Shown: piece by piece, positions 6,404 through 7,948 of the stretch
Layout: every line of letters begins with the position of its first letter
Position numbering within the stretch: the stretch's first letter is position 1
Program-made: the position numbers and the translations under genes
DNA from: Candidatus Bipolaricaulota bacterium
GTDB lineage: Bacteria; Bipolaricaulota; Bipolaricaulia; UBA7950; UBA9294
Length of the DNA stretch: 7,948 nucleotides
Direction: 5' to 3'
Assembly: GCA_020350845.1 (NCBI GenBank)
Contig: CP070725.1
Coordinates: forward strand, 81,902 to 89,849
Notes under the pieces: model-generated
What the model was told of the DNA's origin: nothing
The model's input: only the letters and a program-made list of their open reading frames with translations
Databases searched by the model: none

Positions 6404-7948
6404 CGGATCCACAGCCGCGACCTCCCGCCGTGGCACAGCCCGAGGATCTCGTCGCACCCACCGCCGTCGAGATCCGCCGCCGCCACGGGTCCGATAGGTA
6501 CGGGAAGGTACTGCGTAGACGTCCCGTCTCGAGTGAGACCGTGCACGATCCTCAGCGCGTCGCCATTCACCGTGCCGATTGCGGCATCTGCCTCGCCGTC
6601 GTCGTCGAAGTCCCCGACTGCGACGCCGTCGGGCACCCAGGGAAGGGCGCCTTCCGTAGAGCGGTCGAGCTCCGTGACACGGCACCGGTCGCTCGCCGCC
6701 GCCACGATCAGCTTCCACCCTGCCGGCCTCAGGGCCGGAGCCTCCACGCCAAGATCGAGGGAGAGCCGCGCGGCGACAAGGACGATCTCTTCGCCCGGGA
6801 CGGAGTCGACATCGGCGACGGTGATCGCCATGGGGAGAGCCTCGAGCCGCACGAGAGGAGCACCCGCCGACGCCTCCGAGGGGCAAAGCTCGACGAGGAC
6901 GAGCTCCGCCCACGAGTCCGTGAGGATCACCGCGACTTCGTCTTGTCCGTCTCCGTCCACGTCGGCCGCCACGGGCAGGCTCACCGCGCCCTCGAGGGGA
7001 TAGCGTCGCAGCCCGTGCTCCCAAAGCACCCACAATCCGTCGGACGTCGCGCCGAACGCCTCCGGGAGGCCGTCTCCGTCAAGATCCCCGACGCGCAGCA
7101 AGGGAAGCGCATCTTCAGGGACGACGGCGGAGCTCCGCACGACGCCGTCGGCCGAGACCGCGAGCGCAAGCGGTCGGCGCAGATCGTTCCCGGCATCGCC
7201 ACCGTGGGGCCTGACAAGCAGCCACAGGATCTCGTCAGTGATCGCCGCCGCGAGGACAGCATCCGCCCCAGGAAGCGGGAGCACCGATCGGGTGAGTCCA
7301 CCGGCGCCGTCGTTGGTGAGCACCGCGAGTCCTCCAGGATGATCGGTGACGATGTCGGCATCGCCGTCGGAATCGAGGTCTCCCACAGCGAGGAGCAGGG
7401 CGCGGTCGAGCGCCAGCCGAGAGACGCCGCGAGGGACGCCGCCGTTCATCCACACCCGGAGGCTGCTCGGCGAGGCGAGCACGAGATCCGAGCGTCCGTT
7501 GCCATCGAAGTCCGCAGCCAGAATCTCCGTCGGCTCGTCATCGGCGGCAAAGCACACAACCGCACCTTCGCCCGCTCGCGCCGTTCGTCCCGGGAGAAGG
7601 ACGATCTCAGATCGTCCGGAGCGGATCGCCGCGATGTCCGGGAGATCGTCTCCGTCCATCGTGCCGACGGCGAACGTGGACAGACCTTCGATCTCGGTCA
7701 TCGAGGCCGGTGGACTCCATCGCTCGTCCGTGGGCACGACAGCGATGCCCCGATCGACCGTCGCCACGAGATCCTGCTCGCCGTCGCCGTCGATGTCGCA
7801 GAGCGCCGCGTCTCGGACACGGCCCGTGGGAATCACCTCCCGTAGAGGCCCCGCGATCTCCAGCGCGGCGGTGAGGGGGGCGACGGCGATCCCTTCCGGC
7901 TCTCCCGAGAGCACCAGGGACGGAGAGGGAGCACCGTTTCCTGGAACA
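6382..7948 (-). CDS. FG-GAP/VCBS repeat beta-propeller protein (5' end outside window)
   Basis: The frame is open to the right edge, so the GTG at 7914 is not the true start; upstream codons (VPGNGAPSPSLVL) resemble an FG-GAP repeat edge. The 521 visible residues, numbered from the codon at 7947, are built almost wholly of about 45-50-residue repeats with calcium-site motifs of the D-x-D-x-D-G type: CDIDGDGEQD, ADFDGNGRSD, GDLDSDGDAD, GDLDGDGLPE, ADVDGDGQDE, GDFDDDGEAD and weaker forms. Such repeats form beta-propeller blades in integrin alpha chains and in bacterial secreted proteins, where they bind calcium and mediate contacts. No enzyme motif is visible, and the protein ends soon after the last repeat (SRLWIRWNGGVR) without membrane helix or sorting signal. 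A signal peptide is expected upstream but cannot be seen. Its tight overlap with the PKD/DUF11 gene suggests that the two products are made together and act outside the cytoplasm. Ligand unknown. Confidence 0.9.
   Translation of the reverse strand, partial: VPGNGAPSPSLVLSGEPEGIAVAPLTAALEIAGPLREVIPTGRVRDAALCDIDGDGEQDLVATVDRGIAVVPTDERWSPPASMTEIEGLSTFAVGTMDGDDLPDIAAIRSGRSEIVLLPGRTARAGEGAVVCFAADDEPTEILAADFDGNGRSDLVLASPSSLRVWMNGGVPRGVSRLALDRALLLAVGDLDSDGDADIVTDHPGGLAVLTNDGAGGLTRSVLPLPGADAVLAAAITDEILWLLVRPHGGDAGNDLRRPLALAVSADGVVRSSAVVPEDALPLLRVGDLDGDGLPEAFGATSDGLWVLWEHGLRRYPLEGAVSLPVAADVDGDGQDEVAVILTDSWAELVLVELCPSEASAGAPLVRLEALPMAITVADVDSVPGEEIVLVAARLSLDLGVEAPALRPAGWKLIVAAASDRCRVTELDRSTEGALPWVPDGVAVGDFDDDGEADAAIGTVNGDALRIVHGLTRDGTSTQYLPVPIGPVAAADLDGGGCDEILGLCHGGRSRLWIRWNGGVR
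6448..7797 (-). repeat. FG-GAP/VCBS repeat array (protein level)
   Basis: Nine recognisable metal-site repeats in the propeller gene start near residues 51, 96, 146, 190, 288, 329, 379, 446 and 492 of the visible protein. The 98-residue gap between the fourth and fifth is two periods long and holds VLAAAITDEILWLLV near 231-245, which looks like a tenth blade without calcium ligands. The repeat at 379 (ADVDSVPGEE) has lost the third Asp. DNA identity between units is low, so this is an old array. Confidence 0.75.

Noticed and set aside
6376..6420. Inverted repeat TCGCGG/CCGCGA enclosing both candidate starts of the secreted protein
   Set aside because: The stem is only 6 bp with a loop of over 30 bases, which is expected by chance in GC-rich sequence.
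6430..7845. Plus-strand open frame of 471 codons antisense to the propeller gene
   Set aside because: Its translation is rich in Arg, Asp, Glu and His with no domain, signal peptide or hydrophobic core, while the opposite strand encodes regular FG-GAP repeats. It is a shadow of GC-rich codon use.
1..7948. Search for CRISPR repeats, tRNA/rRNA genes, insertion-sequence ends and toxin-antitoxin or phage genes
   Set aside because: No spaced direct repeats, cloverleaf-like segments, transposase motifs or defence-type domains were seen by eye on either strand.

Overview
This is a GC-rich bacterial window (by eye about two thirds G+C) holding five protein-coding genes in two convergent blocks. It has no RNA genes, transposases or CRISPR arrays. 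Two lipoproteins with type II signal peptides and two large repeat-rich extracytoplasmic proteins point to a bacterium that exports many surface or periplasmic proteins. Bacterial serpins, PKD/lamin-tail lipoproteins, FG-GAP propellers and DUF11-type repeat proteins together bring to mind poorly cultured lineages such as Bipolaricaulota or Chloroflexota. That placement is a guess, because no phylogenetic marker gene is present.

Plus-strand block (2-3691). First is a serpin-family protease inhibitor whose start lies left of the window; its lipobox shows that it is a lipoprotein. Three bases after its stop begins a second lipoprotein, made of one PKD domain followed by a lamin-tail domain. A 7-bp stem-loop lies at the serpin/PKD junction. 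After a 57-base gap comes a soluble histidine kinase with two PAS domains and complete HisKA and HATPase motifs. No response regulator lies beside it. The same strand and short gaps fit one operon, though co-transcription of the kinase with the lipoproteins is inferred.

Minus-strand block (7948 down to 3797). First in transcription order is an FG-GAP/VCBS beta-propeller protein whose start lies beyond the right edge. Its stop overlaps the start of an approximately 860-residue secreted protein: Sec signal peptide, a cysteine-rich N-terminal half of unknown family, two PKD-like Ig domains and two DUF11/CARDB-like domains. The overlap suggests translational coupling and a joint role outside the cytoplasm, perhaps as surface adhesion or scaffold proteins.

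The two blocks meet tail to tail across 3692-3796, which holds only weak hairpins. No gene-free stretch exceeds 300 bases. The many other open frames, including several hundred codons antisense to the minus-strand genes, look like GC-driven shadows. Nothing here is a clear defence or biosynthetic system. The most unusual unit is the lipid-anchored serpin coupled to a PKD/lamin-tail lipoprotein and followed by a sensor kinase.
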